DNA of 64,000 nt from Taeniopygia guttata. Taxonomy: Eukaryota; Chordata; Aves; Passeriformes; Estrildidae. The DNA lies in contig NC_133030.1 of the NCBI RefSeq assembly GCF_048771995.1, forward strand, positions 11,424,001-11,488,000, in the 5' to 3' direction. The position numbers were made by a program, and so were the translations under genes. Under the pieces are notes generated by a model that ran no database searches, was not told where the DNA came from, and was given only the letters and a program-made list of their open reading frames with translations. This document shows, one piece after another, positions 10,701 through 22,300 of this stretch (within the stretch, counting starts at the first letter, position 1; each line of letters opens with the position of its first letter).

Positions 10701-13700
10701 ATCTCTCTCTCCCAGACATTTCTCTCTCTCAAATAGTCCACCTTGCTCCATCTGCTCCAAGTCTGGCTTTTCCCAGCACTGTCTGTGACATTCCCTATTC
10801 CTGAACTGGAAGAAAGCAGGATTGCTCCAGGATCCCTTCCTGCCCACCTTCTCCACTGTACTGCTTGGATTCCCACAGGGTTCATCACCACCATTCCCAG
10901 TCAGACTAAAGTCAGCCTTTCCCTGACAAGGATCTGTCTTGAGTTTTCCATTTAGCATCTCCCTTGTCTCATTCCAGGGGTTTTATCCTGGCTCTGCCAT
11001 GCTTCTGATGGAGAGGAGCTGCTCTCCTGTTATCCCAGACCTATGAAACCAGTCTATCCCAACATCTCCTCACTCCTGGAAATCTTGCCCAAGAAGGAGC
11101 CAGCTCTTCCCAGGGACACTGATCCCACCCTGTCCCACCGCCTTCCTCTTCCAGGGAGGAAAACAACCCATTGCAGTTCTCCCTGGACTGACATCCCCTT
11201 CCCACCTGATATCCAATGGACAGGGGGAAGATGCTGCTCCTGAGTACCTGATAATAATAATCATCCAGGTAGGGATCAGTGCTCTGCAGCTGCATCATCT
11301 GGATCTTGGACACCCAGTCCTTTTCCCGCTGCAGCATGAGGTTGGCATAGGGATCCTTACGGATCTGCTCCTGATGGCTGCTCCGGTGGCCCCCTCGGTC
11401 CCCCCCGGAGCCGTTGAGGCTCCGGTGCTGGCTGGCAGGAGAAGAAGGGCACCCGTGAGCACACCGGAGCTACAGGAAGGGACAGAGAGGGGGGACAGGT
11501 GACCCCGGAAGCAGGACACGTCCCCGTGCCGCGCGGCCCCGTCCTGTCCCCGCACTCACTTGCGGTTCTGCTGCCGCTGGTGCAGGAGCCGGCGGTGCTG
11601 GGGGTGCAAATGGGTCGTGTCCGGCCGGAACATCTGGGGCTGCGGCCTGGGGAGAGTGGGAACGGTCAGGGAGGGATGCAGGGAGCGGCTGGGATGCCGG
11701 GACAGGGACAGCACCGACCTCAGGTTCTGCAGGTGGGATCCAGGGCCCGGAGGGTGCGGCAGCTGTGAGGGGGGCGGGGCGGGGGGAGCCCCGAAAAAGG
11801 CACGGAACCCTCCGGCCGGGGACATCATCTGCCCAACTCTGCCCTGGAGCAGCTTGGGATTTACGGAGGGCAGTGGGCTCCCCACCAGCCCGGACACCCG
11901 GGCAAACTGGCTGGGGGACATTCGGCCGGCCTGGAGGGGCAGAGAGGACACCTGGAGTCAGCCAGGCGGGAAAAGGATCTGGGATGGCCAGCAAGAGCCA
12001 TGGAGTGCCAGGTCCCGGAGCCATGCAGAGAGAACGGTGGGATAAAGCACGGGAAGGAGCTTTACCTGGGCTCCTCCGAGCAGCTGGGCTCTCTGCAGGT
12101 GTGTGAGAACGGGAGAGACGCTGTGGGGGAACGGGTGGCCCAGGAGGGAGGAATTCTGGGGAAAGAGTTGGGAAAAGGGACCCCAGTCACAGACCATGAC
12201 TGGCAGATGGGACAAACCCCAGGAAAGCCAAGCTCCATGGGGTGGGGATGAGGCACAGGAACACAGGGAGGTTTTGTGAGGGTTGGTCATCAATTCCCAA
12301 AAAGATGGAGGAGGGAAAGCTGGATACCGGAACATTGCAGAGCTGGTTGGGGGACATCCTCTCTCCATAGGGAGCGGGATAGCGCTGCTGCATGGTAGCT
12401 CGGATGTGGACAGGCTTGGGACACAGGATCTGGGAGGAGGCAAGTGGCACAGTCACTCCCCCTGGGAAGCAGCCTGCACCCTTGGGAGCAGCGGGAAGTT
12501 GGGAAGTGAGGAGACGGATACCTGCTGGTTGAAGTTTGGGATGGCGGCCTGTTTGGGGGGGGTGCCGATGGGAATGGCCCGGACCGGGGGGCTCCCGATG
12601 ATGGGGGAGGAGGAGCGCCGGGGCAGCGCCCGCTCCGATGGATCCCGCTCCTCATCCCGAGCCTGCGGCGGCCTCTGGGGCAGGGCATAATCCAGCACGG
12701 ACACCGACGGCATCTCCTGCAGGAGAACGGGCGGGACACCCCCCGGAGTCACAGGCTGGCACACGGAGGAGGGTCAGTGTCCCCCCTTCCTCCTACCAGC
12801 TCCCCACATCCCACTGCGCTTCCCTGGGATCTCTGCACGAGGCTGGGCATTCCCAGAGCACACGTGACTGCCAAGAGCACCCCGTTTGGGATAACAGGGC
12901 GTGGGGCGGGAACCCTGGGTCACCTCCCAGCCCGGCAGAGCCAGGGAAGGGTTGGGAGAGGGTTGGACACGCAGCACTTCAAAGCCTGACTCTTAATGAA
13001 ACCACAACACAAAAATCCTCTGCCTCCAGGCATGAACATTCCCAAATCCTGCTGAGAGCCCTGAAATCCCTTAGACATCACCAGGCATCCCAGAACAGCA
13101 AAGCTCCATCATCCCAGCCCTCCAGGGTCTGAGGGTGGACAGAAGGGGACAGCTATGAGGGTCCCCCACAAGGCATGGATGCAGCAGAGGGAAATAGGAC
13201 ACTCCACTATCCCAGGAGCAGTCTATCCCACCCAGCTGGCTGCCACAGGCATTTGGGATCAGCAGGGAAGAGCCCCCTGCCCCCAGCACCCTACCTGAGC
13301 GAGGAGCGGCCCCCGGATGCGCCGCAGCATGGCTGAACTGTCCCAGATGCTGGAATTCAGCCCTCCAGGCTGCTGCAGAGCACAGGGAGAGTCAGGACGG
13401 TGCTGCAGGATCCACCCCCACGGCCCCCCAGCTCCCCCAGCCCGCTCCCACCTGTGGGGGATCCCTGGTGTGCACGGCCTGCATGATGGCTGGGTCCTCC
13501 AGCTCGCTGTCGATGACGAGGCGGGTGAGCCGCTCGGCCAGCGCGTCCTCGGGATCGCCCAGCACGTCCCCGTCGTTCCCAACGGGACCGTCCGGCTCCC
13601 GGCTCGAGCCGGCCTTGTCCTCCAGCTCCGCCAGCCGCTCGTGAGCCTCCTGCCAGTCATCGTCTGCGAGGGGGCACAGGGTGAGGTATGCGGGCCGGGG

Positions 13701-14321
13701 GCATCTGTGGGGTCAGGGAGGGCTGGGGGTGACACCCCGGGTCTCACCGACGGCCCCGGCCCCGAAGGTGTCATCGTTGAACTGGTCGATGTCTTCATCC
13801 TCCTCCCCCAGGGCCTGGAAGGCATCTTCATCCTCGTCCAGCGGGCAGTCCTCCAGGGACTGGGACAGCCGGGAACGGGGTCAGCCCCACTGCACCTCCG
13901 TGATGACCCCGCAGCCCATCACACCTACACAACACACTCCCCTAGGCAGCGATACCCCCCAGCCTCATCACCCACCCCTGGCGATGCCCCCAACCATTAC
14001 TGCCATGCAGGGACTCCCCCAAGCCGTCACATCTCCCCTGCAGTGACCCCTGCAGCCCTACAGCGTGACCCCTCCCGTTGTAGCTCCCCCAGCCCCTTGC
14101 AGGTGCTCAGCGCCCCCAGACTCCTCCTGCCAGCCCGGAGCCCACTCACACCCCATCAGCGGCCGCCCTCCCCAACTCATTTCACTTCCCCCGCCCCAGC
14201 CCGTTACACCCCCCCCACCCCGTTACACCGCCCCGGTGCCGTGCCGCCCCGGTTCTCCCGCAGCCCCGCGGGGCCCCGCCCGCCCCCCCGGCCCCTCCCC
14301 GCTCACCGGGTACCGGAACAT
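7786..14321 (-). CDS. PATL1: PAT1 homolog 1 (PATL1), mRNA decay factor, 19 coding exons, 763 aa
   Basis: PATL1 scaffolds deadenylation-coupled decapping in P-bodies, linking DDX6, LSM1-7 and DCP2. Exons: 14321-14307, 13859-13748, 13663-13452, 13372-13295, 12716-12522, 12429-12328, 12155-12066, 11930-11719, 11646-11560, 11431-11248, 10266-10143, 10054-9957, 9874-9815, 9707-9559, 9245-9086, 8914-8765, 8368-8277, 8135-7986, 7807-7786. They sum to 764 codons with the stop (human 770 aa). Exon 1 encodes only MFRYP. Exon 2 carries the acidic N-terminus that recruits DDX6 ([11 protein letters not shown]). A Pro-rich middle follows, then the conserved Pat1 C-terminal helical domain from about residue 440. 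The last coding exon is only 22 bases: without it the frame would stop at a TGA formed by the intron's GTGAGT donor, so an annotation lacking it would miss the C-terminal LVQGIR. Confidence 0.96.
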
Positions 14322-14412
14322 GGCGGCGCCGGCGCCCCCCGCCCGCAGGCCCCGCGCCGCCCCGCCAGGCCCCGCGCCCCGCCGCGCATGCGCCGCCGCG
14401 GGCGCAGCCGCA

Positions 14413-14420
14413 TGACGTCA
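14413..14420. promoter_or_regulatory. PATL1: CRE palindrome TGACGTCA in the PATL1 promoter
   Basis: A perfect cAMP-response-element palindrome about 92 bases upstream of the PATL1 ATG, in very CpG-rich DNA. CREB/ATF/CREM factors bind this sequence. Binding is inferred. Confidence 0.65.
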
Positions 14421-14421
14421 T

Positions 14422-15392
14422 CCCCGCCACCGCCCCGCGTCCCACCCGCCGGCGCGGGGCGGGGCCAACTCAGACCACGCCCACCATAGACCACGCCCCA
14501 TTTCTATATTTCTTAAAGGAGTAGCGTCCCTTTTTCTCCCGCTGACACCCGTGCGTCCCCGCCCGCAGCCGTGACCCCCCGGTGTCACCCCGGCCATAGC
14601 CAATATCACCCCATCCACAGCCCCAGCACCGCCCGCCCAGCCCTGTCCCATCCGCAGGCATGCCCCCACCCGTGTCCCTCGTCCCCAGCCGTGTCTCCCC
14701 CTGTCCCCAGTCACGACCCTCAGTGTGTCCCCTAACTGCAGCCATGTCCTCAAGCTGTCCCCTATACCTGCTCATGTCCCGTCTCCAGCCGCGTCCTCCA
14801 GCCGTGTCTTGAGCCCACAGCTGTGTCCTGCCCCCAGCTGCGTCCCCAGATGTGACCCCTATCCACAGACTTGTCCCCCCGCCCCCAGCCACGTCCCCAG
14901 CTGTGACCCACATCCACGCCCCCTGTGTCCCCAGCTGTGTCCCCCCGGCCGTGTTCCCTGTCCCCAGCCGTGCTCCCGCTGCAGCCGCACGTGGCAGGGG
15001 GTGACACGTCCTCACCGTGTGACCCCCGAGGGGGATCAGCTTCCTCATGGCCTCCAAACCCACATCCTCCCCCACCCCTGTCACCTCCCGGGGTGCCGGG
15101 GGCCACCCCCAGCTGCCGCCTGCGGCGGGTCCGGTGTCCCCGCGTGTCCCAGGTGAAGGGGCGGCTCCACCGCGTCCCTCCCCTCGGCGCCTTCCCCGCG
15201 CCCGTCACTGGGGATTAGCGCAGGGACAGCCCCGGCCTTGGCGACAGGCACAGGGGACAGGGCCACCCGCCACCTCGCCTGGATGTAGGAGGGAGGCCTG
15301 GCCGAGCGGCGAGGACCGAGGGTGACATCGCCCATCCCTGCGCTGGGCGAGGACGGGGACCCCCCCGCGCCCCCCCAGCCTTTGGGGGCACC
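14422..15392. other. PATL1-STX3 divergent intergenic region with degenerate repeats
   Basis: The 1.07 kb between the divergent PATL1 and STX3 starts is filled from about 14530 to 15010 with degenerate tandem copies of a tgtccccagccgtgtcc-like unit of roughly 15-25 bases. No gene is recognised. The last 150 bases before 15393 are C-rich and likely carry the STX3 promoter and 5' UTR; no TATA box is seen. Confidence 0.6.
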
Positions 15393-18300
15393 ATGAAGGA
15401 CCGGCTGGAGCAGCTCAAGGCGGTGAGGGACCCCCGGCGTGGGGAGGGGACGGGGGACACCCCCAGGGGGCCCCTCAGGAAAAGGGTGACACTGGGATGG
15501 GGGTCCCTGAGACCCCACCCCATGGTGGGCAGGGGCATCACGGGGAGAGGGGACCCCAAAAACCGAGTTTGTGGTGGATGGGGACATCACGGGGTTGATG
15601 TCACTGAAATGCCACCCCACGGTGCGTGGGGGTGTCACGGGGATGGGGGGACTCAGACCCCATCCCACGGTGGGCTGGGGTCTCGGGGACACCCCAGTCC
15701 ATGGAGGGTGGGGACGCCACGGGATGCATGGCGCCGAGACCCACCCCGCTGGGCGTGGGGTGTCATGGGGGTCACCCCACAGCAGGTGGGGGACCCTGAG
15801 CTCCGTCCAACGGGGGTGACAGATGGGAGGGACCGGGGGGAGTCATCCCCGTGCGGTTTGGGGGCACGGTGGGTGTTTTGGGGTGACGTGACCCCCCTCC
15901 AGCCGAGTCCAATCCCCTCATGCTGTGGGGTGTGATGAGGGGACAGCAGCCCCCCGGCCTATGGGGGGTGTCCGTCCCGCGGGGGGGACGGTGGATTTGG
16001 GGTGCCCACACCCCATTCTGCACCCCACACTTCCCCATGTTCCCGCCACCAGCGCCGCTTCCTTCTCCCTTTTCCCGCTCCGCGTGGGGCCCCTCTTCCC
16101 CCCGCTCCTGGGGGGCTCCCCCTGCTCCCCGGGGACCGTGGGGGTCCCAGCAGGCCCCCAGCTCCCGGCCGGGCCCCTAGGCATGGCAGGGAGGCTTGGC
16201 AGGGATTTACTGGGATTATGGAGCCATCAGATAAAGCCCTCGGGGGGAGTGAAGGGATTAATTTTATTTTTACTCCAGCAGCAGGAGGAGGGGGTTGGGG
16301 GTCCCAGCCTGGGGTCTGTCCCTATCCTCAGGACACCCCAACAACACCCCTGGGGTGCTGGTGGAGCTGAGGGGGTGAGGGGAGGCAGAAGTGCTGAGGC
16401 TGAGTTTTGGGAAGGGCTGGATTTGGGAACACAGGGGTGGGGGCCTGGACACGACACCAGGGTGAGGGGCAGCAGCCACCTTCGTGCCCCCCAGGGCTGC
16501 CCCAGGCCTGCCATGGGGCCATGGTTTGGGACATAAACCCCATCCCGTCCCCATCCCATCGCTGTCCCCGTTCCCTCCCTCTGGCCAAGCCCAGCAATCC
16601 CTTAATTCCAGCCACGTGTGGCCAGATGTGAGCTGGGCTCGGCCCCCCCTGCTCTCCCCCGCTGCAGATGTCCCCCCCTGTGCCACCACATCCCCCATGG
16701 CTACTCCCCCCGTGTCCCTGTCACCCGTGGGGGGCCCTGGGGGGTGCTGGCAGGGCAGGGGGTCCCCCCTGAGCGCCGTGTCCCAGCAGAAGCAGGATGC
16801 TGACGATGAGGAGGAGCTGGAGATCGCTGTGGACAACACGGCCTTCATGGATGAGTTCTTCTCAGAGGTGAGGGAGGGCTGGGGGCAGGGCTGGGGGGTG
16901 TAGGGCTGCCTCCTAACCCCCCAAAATCCTCCCGGGGGTGCCCAGATTGAGGAGACCCGGCAGAACATCGACAAGATCTCAGAGAACGTGGAGGAAGCCA
17001 AGAAGCTCTACAGCATCATCCTCTCAGCCCCCATCCCAGAGCAGAGTGAGTGCTGTCACAGTGTCCCCAGGGCCTCCCTCAGTCACGGGGACCCTCCCTG
17101 GGGACATTCCCAGGGTGGCTCACACCCGTGATCCCACAGAGACCAAAGATGACCTGGAGCAGCTGACGGCAGAGATCAAGAAAATGGCCAACAGCGTCCG
17201 TAACAAGCTGAAGAGTGAGTGGCCCTGTCCCCACCGTCGTGTCACGGGTGTCCTGGTCCCCATGGGACTCTGGATCATGGGGGCTGGCAGTGGGAAAGGT
17301 TCCTGGTGGGTTGAGGTCTGTCTCTCTCCAGGTATGGAGAGGAACATCGAGCAGGACGAGGCACGATCCTCGGCCGACCTCCGGATACGCAAGTCCCAGG
17401 TGAGCTCCGGCCCACAGCCAGTGTCCCCAGGTCCCACCTTGTACCCCACGGGCTGGGCATGTGGCATGTCCAGGAGCCCCAAGTCTCCCAATTCTATCCC
17501 AAACAGCACCCTGTGATCCCAGGCTTTGTGTCCCTCTGTCCTGTCGCCCTGTGCTGGGACATGCTACATCCGGGGTCCCCTGGCTCTCATGCCACTGTCC
17601 CCACTCCCAGCATGTTCATCCTGGGACCAGGAACATGCCAGAGTGTCACTGATCTAAATTCCCATCCCCACCCCCAGCACCTCAGCTTGTCCCCTGTGTC
17701 ACATCTCTGTCCTTGCTCCTGTCCCCTGTGAAAATGGCCCATGGGGATATGCCATGCCAGGGGTGTTCCATGTCCCCAGGACCAGTTCCAGTCCCTCAGT
17801 GTCACAGCGGCCACCGACCCTGTGGCATCCCCATCCCAAAGTCCCTGTCCCCATCCTCACATCCCTGTCCCTGTCCGCAGCACTCGGTCCTGTCCCGCAA
17901 GTTCGTGGACGTCATGACCAAGTACAACGAGGCGCAGGTGGATTTCCGGGAGCGCAGCAAGGGCCGGATCCAGCGCCAGCTGGAAATCAGTGCGTGACCC
18001 AGCCCCAAATCCCACCTCCTCCAAACAGTGGGAGGAGCCAACTCACACATGCCCCTCCCATTTGACCAAATTTGGTTAAGTGGGAGGAGCCAAACCATAC
18101 AGACCCCGCCCCTTATTCCCGGCTTTGCGGGGGCTGTTCCCACCTCTCCCCATGTGCCCGCAGCCGGCAAGAACACGACGGACGAGGAGCTGGAGGAGAT
18201 GCTGGAGAGTGGGAACCCCTCCATCTTCACCTCGGGGGTGAGCCCTGACGTGGGGGACACCAGGGGACACGGGGGTGTGTCACAGAGCCAGTGTGTCACA

Positions 18301-21300
18301 TCATCCCCCCCACAACGTGTCCCTGTCCCTGCAGATCATGGACTCGCAGATCTCGAAGCAGGCGCTGAGCGAGATCGAGGGGCGGCACAAGGACATTGTG
18401 CGCCTGGAGAGCAGCATCAAGGAGCTCCATGACATGTTTGTGGACATCGCCATGCTGGTGGAGAATCAGGTACGGGGACACGCAGGGACCTGGCCGTGGG
18501 GACACGGGAACAGGCAAGGACCTGGGTATGGGGTCACGGGGATGAGCAGGGACCTGTGGGCAGTGTGAACAGGGACCTGAGCATGGGGACAAGCAGGAAC
18601 CTGGCAATGGGGTCACAGGGATGCCCTGTGTATGGGGACATGGACATGAGGGATTTGGGCACAGGGTCACAGGGATGAGCATAGGGTGACCAGGGACAAG
18701 CAGGGACCCAAGTGAGGGGTCACAGGGACCTGCACAGGACCATGGAGTGTCCCAGGGACCTGCACAGGGGGATCCAGGCATGGAGCGATATGGGCTGGGG
18801 TGGTGACCACTGCACATGTTCCCATGGAGCCACCCAGCACCCCGTGGTGGCCTGGAGGGGACACAGGAGTGTCCCCACCCTGCGGTGGTGCCGTCCCCTC
18901 TCTCAGCCCCTCTCTGTCCCCCATGCCACACGAGGAGCTGCTGGGTGCCCCGGGGATGGGTGAGTACTGCGTGTGCGGGCGTGCCACGTGCTGTGGGGCT
19001 GTGTCACTGTGTCACCACCAACCCTGTCCCTTCTCCCCCAGGTGGGCTGCTGGATAACGCAGAGCTGAGCACGTGGAGCAGAGCACGGAGACGATCCGGT
19101 GCTGGGGCCAGGTGTGCCGGGTGGGTGGGTGCCAGCACCCTGGGGTGCTCTCAGTGTCCCCCCCTCTCTCTGTGTCCCCTGGGTGCTCCGTAGGGAGCCA
19201 TGATCGACCGCATAGAGAACAACATGGACCAGTCTGTGGGATTCGTGGAACGGGCCGTGGCTGACACCAAAAAGGCTGTGAAGTACCAAAGTGAGGCCAG
19301 GAGGGTGAGACAGACCGACGGCCCCGTGGCCCCTCCATAGCCCCCAGTGTCCCACTGCACCCCTCAATGTCCCCTGTGTAGCCCCCAGCATCCCAGAGGT
19401 ACCCTAGTGTTGTCTCCTCTGGCCCTCATTGTGCCTTCACAGTGTTCCCAGCACCTCCCCATATCCTCCAGCAGCCCTGAGATCCCCTTATTTCCCTCAG
19501 TCACCTCCTGTCCCACTCCACCACCCCTCATCTCCCCCAGCTGACCCCAACAACTCCCACCGCCCCCCAGTGACCCCATGGGAGGTTGGCAGCTATGTCC
19601 CTCTCTGTCCCTCTCTGTCCCACTGCCACCCCTGAGCCCCCTCCCACCCTCAGGTGAGCTGAGCTGGTGAGGATTCAGCCCCTCCTGCCCCATCCCCAGG
19701 GCTCTGCAGCACCTCTGGCTCTTCAGGGCCCCTCGGTGTCCCCCCCCTGCCACAGGACAGGTGACACCACCCCCGACTCACCCCTGTTCCCCCAGAAGCT
19801 GCTGACTTTGGTGGCAGTGGCCGTGCTCTTGCTGGGGACAGTTGCCCTCATCATTGGACTCTCAGTGGGGCTGAACATGAAATAGCCCCTGGGGCGGGGG
19901 TCTGTAAGTGTTGGGGGTCCGGGGACCCCCACTGTGGGGACACAGAGCCCTGGGGGCTCCAGTGCTTTGGGATTTGGGGCTGTTGGCTCTGTTCTGGGTT
20001 TGGCAATCTCGGGTCTGTGGTAGTGGGGGTGTTCTATGAGGGTCTGCAGCACTTGGGGGTCTGCAATGCTTGGGGTCTCTGGTGCTCTGGGATCCGTGGT
20101 TTTTGGGGGTCTGCAGTGCTCAGGCATCTGTGATGTTCAGGAGTCTCTGGTGCTCTGGGGTCTGTGCTGTTCGGAGTCTGCATTTTTGGGGCTTTGCAGT
20201 GCTTAAGGGTCTGTGTTCTTTGGGGGTCTGCGTTGCTCCAGGCTCTGGATTTTGTCTCTTGCCCACATCCATCCCTGCCATTCCCGCTCCCTCCTTCCTG
20301 CTGCAGTCCCTGTCCCCTTCCGATGCCTCCAGCTCCCCTTTCCCTCCTCCAGACGCTCCCGACCATCCCAGCGATGTCACCTCCCCGGCGCTGATCCTGG
20401 ACCCCTCCTGTCCCTGCTCCTCCCGGACCTGCTGCTCCCAGCCCTCCGTGTCCCGGTTCCCGCCGCGGGTTCCAGCACCGCCGCCTTCCCCGCCCGTCCT
20501 GCCGGTCCCTGGGATCTGCCCCTCATGTCCCCACGGAATTCTGTCCGCCCGTGGGGACGCGGCTACTCGTGCCTCAGCCCCAGCGAGGGGTGACAAGGAC
20601 ACAAATCCGAGGGCCGGACGCTCACCCGCGCGGGCATCCCGGTGGGATGAGGGCGGGAATAGGGACAGGACACGGGGTTTGGTGGCACCAGCGTGGTTTG
20701 TTGTCACCGTGCTGTGACAGACGGAGCTGTCGGGGTCCCCGTCCCCTCTTGGCTTTGCTGTCCGGGCGGGAGGATGTGTTGCTCGTGGATGTTTAGCTCC
20801 CGTTGTAATAAAATCCCGCTGATCCCGCCCTCGCCTCCTCTCCGTGCTGGCACCGGGAACACCCAAAGCCGCCGGCACGGCTCCGGCTCGGCTCCCGGTG
20901 CCCGGGGATTTGGGGGCCGGACCGGCCCCGTTTCCCGGTGCTGTAGGACACGAGGAAGAAGCGCGGGTCTGGGGACACCCCCAACTCCCGTGCCCTGTCC
21001 AGACTGTCCCCCCCACCAAGTTTTTGGGTAAGTCACGGTGTTTGGTCACCTGTCCCAGGGCACGCTGGCACTGTCACCTCCCTGTGCCACACAGAACCAG
21101 CTCACACCTGCCCTGACACCTTCCCTGCACCCTCCCCAGCCCCTGTCCTTGTCCCTTGCCCTATCTGTCCTTTCTCCCCGCTGCCCAGCCCCTATCCTTG
21201 TTGTCCTCCTCCCTGTTCCTTGCCCCCCCTCCCCAGCCCCATTCTTATCCCCTGTCCTCCCCCCTGTCCCTGCCTCACATTCCCTGTCTCCCCGAGCAGA

Positions 21301-21377
21301 AGAAGATCATGATCATGTTGTGCTGCATCATCCTTGCCATCATCCTGGCATCCAGCATCTGGAGCATCTTCGCCTGA
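15393..21377 (+). CDS. STX3: Syntaxin-3 (STX3), SNARE protein with alternative C-terminal anchors, 285 or 289 aa
   Basis: A Qa-SNARE driving fusion at apical plasma membranes and at retinal ribbon synapses. Shared exons: 15393-15422, 16790-16867, 16946-17045, 17140-17214, 17332-17399, 17881-17989, 18164-18237, 18335-18469, then the SNARE exon 19194-19304 (starts [17 protein letters not shown], the STX3B type). The anchor is either exon 19796-19885 ([14 protein letters not shown], ends [12 protein letters not shown]3A type) or exon 21300-21377 ([14 protein letters not shown], ends WSIFA; STX3B type). Both follow the SNARE exon in phase, giving 289 and 285 aa. Exon 2 carries FMDE, the apical-sorting motif known in STX3. 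Each anchor has its own AATAAA signal. Exon 2 has a CAGCAG acceptor (16784-16789), so one Gln may be optional. The normal STX3A SNARE exon is decayed. Confidence 0.95.
19042..19111 (+). pseudogene. STX3: Decayed STX3A-type SNARE exon
   Basis: Between exon 8 and the STX3B-type SNARE exon lies a 70-base segment with an intact acceptor (ag at 19040-19041) and donor (gt at 19112-19113). Read from 19044 it gives GLLDNAEL, matching GEMLDNIEL, which opens the 111-base mammalian STX3A SNARE exon; further on, cacgtggagcagagcacgga matches its HVEKARDE part. About 40 bases are missing and the length is not a multiple of three. Spliced from exon 8 in phase it stops after eight codons (VGWWITQS then TGA). 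This looks like a dead alternative exon. The comparison uses the remembered human protein, not an alignment. Confidence 0.75.
20807..20812 (+). terminator. STX3: AATAAA for the STX3A-anchor transcript
   Basis: AATAAA about 920 bases past the stop of the first anchor exon and before the second anchor exon. Use of this site would commit the transcript to the first anchor. Confidence 0.6.
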
Positions 21378-21557
21378 GCCCCCCACCCGCTGCCCTCCAG
21401 GTGACAGGGACAGGGCTGGGGGTGGCACAGGGGGTCCCCGGTACATCCCAATCCCAGGGAGCAGGTTCGGGCCTCGCCAGGGTTGGATTCACCCTGAGTG
21501 TCCCCAGGTGGCCACGCTGGGGAGGGATGGAGATGGTGACAGCACTGGGAGCCACGT

Positions 21558-21660
21558 CCCCTTCCTGAGCGTCCCCTCATCTTCCTCCCTGTCACAGGTG
21601 GCCTTTCCCCTTCCTGAGTGTCCCCTCATCTTCCTCCCTGTCACAGGTGGCCTTTCCCCC
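21558..21660. repeat. Tandem duplication of 49 bases in the STX3B 3' UTR
   Basis: A 49-base unit beginning ccccttcctgag is repeated head to tail at 21558 and 21607 with only one clear difference, so the duplication looks recent. Confidence 0.9.
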
Positions 21661-22013
21661 TCCTGTCCCCCTGCCCGGATGATCCATGGGAGAGACGCCG
21701 GCCAAGCCCTGATTCCTGGAGCCCCGAGGACATCCCATGTGTCCCTGGAGGAGTGGAGCCCACCCGCCGTGCTCCCCGCTGCCCTCCCAGCACCGAGGTC
21801 CCCTCGCTCCTCCTCCTCCCCCACTCGGGTGACAGTCGGTGGCCGCTGTGACAAGCAGCCCCTCCTCGGTGGCACGGAGCGGCCGGAGGGGCCGTGTCCC
21901 TCTCGGGGTGGGGGGACACAGGGCTCTGCCTTGCCGGGGCGGCCGGAGGAGCCTCTCCCTGTGCTTGGAGCTCCTTGGATGTGCAGCCACCCATGCTGGA
22001 GCCTTCCTCCTCA

Positions 22014-22019
22014 ATAAAG
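22014..22019 (+). terminator. STX3: AATAAA for the STX3B-anchor transcript
   Basis: AATAAA 637 bases after the second STX3 stop. The next gene on the other strand (MRPL16) ends with ATTAAA (minus strand, plus bases 22267-22272), so the two genes converge with about 200 bases between their ends. Confidence 0.75.
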
Positions 22020-22050
22020 AGCTCACCCACACTCTGCCTCCTGGCTCCAA

Positions 22051-22223
22051 CCTGACCCATGGATCCCTCAGGATGCTCCCAGCCCTAAAATCCACTTCAG
22101 GACAGAGAGCCTTGTGCTTCAAAACCCGATCCATTTATCCCCCAGCTCCAAACCCCACCTTGGGATAAAGATCCTCATCCCTCAAACCCTGACCCATGGA
22201 TCCCTCAGGATGCTCCCAGCCCT
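22051..22223. repeat. Pair of identical 36-base direct repeats between STX3 and MRPL16 ends
   Basis: The 36-base sequence starting cctgacccatggatccctca occurs at 22051-22086 and again at 22188-22223. Flanking text (cccagctccaaaacccac) also recurs, so a segment of about 137 bases was probably duplicated and then diverged. Confidence 0.8.
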
Positions 22224-22300
22224 GCATTCCCAGCTCCAAAACCCACTCCAGGCTCTCGTGGAAAAGTTTAATCCCAAAAGGAATCCCATCCAACTTCTCC

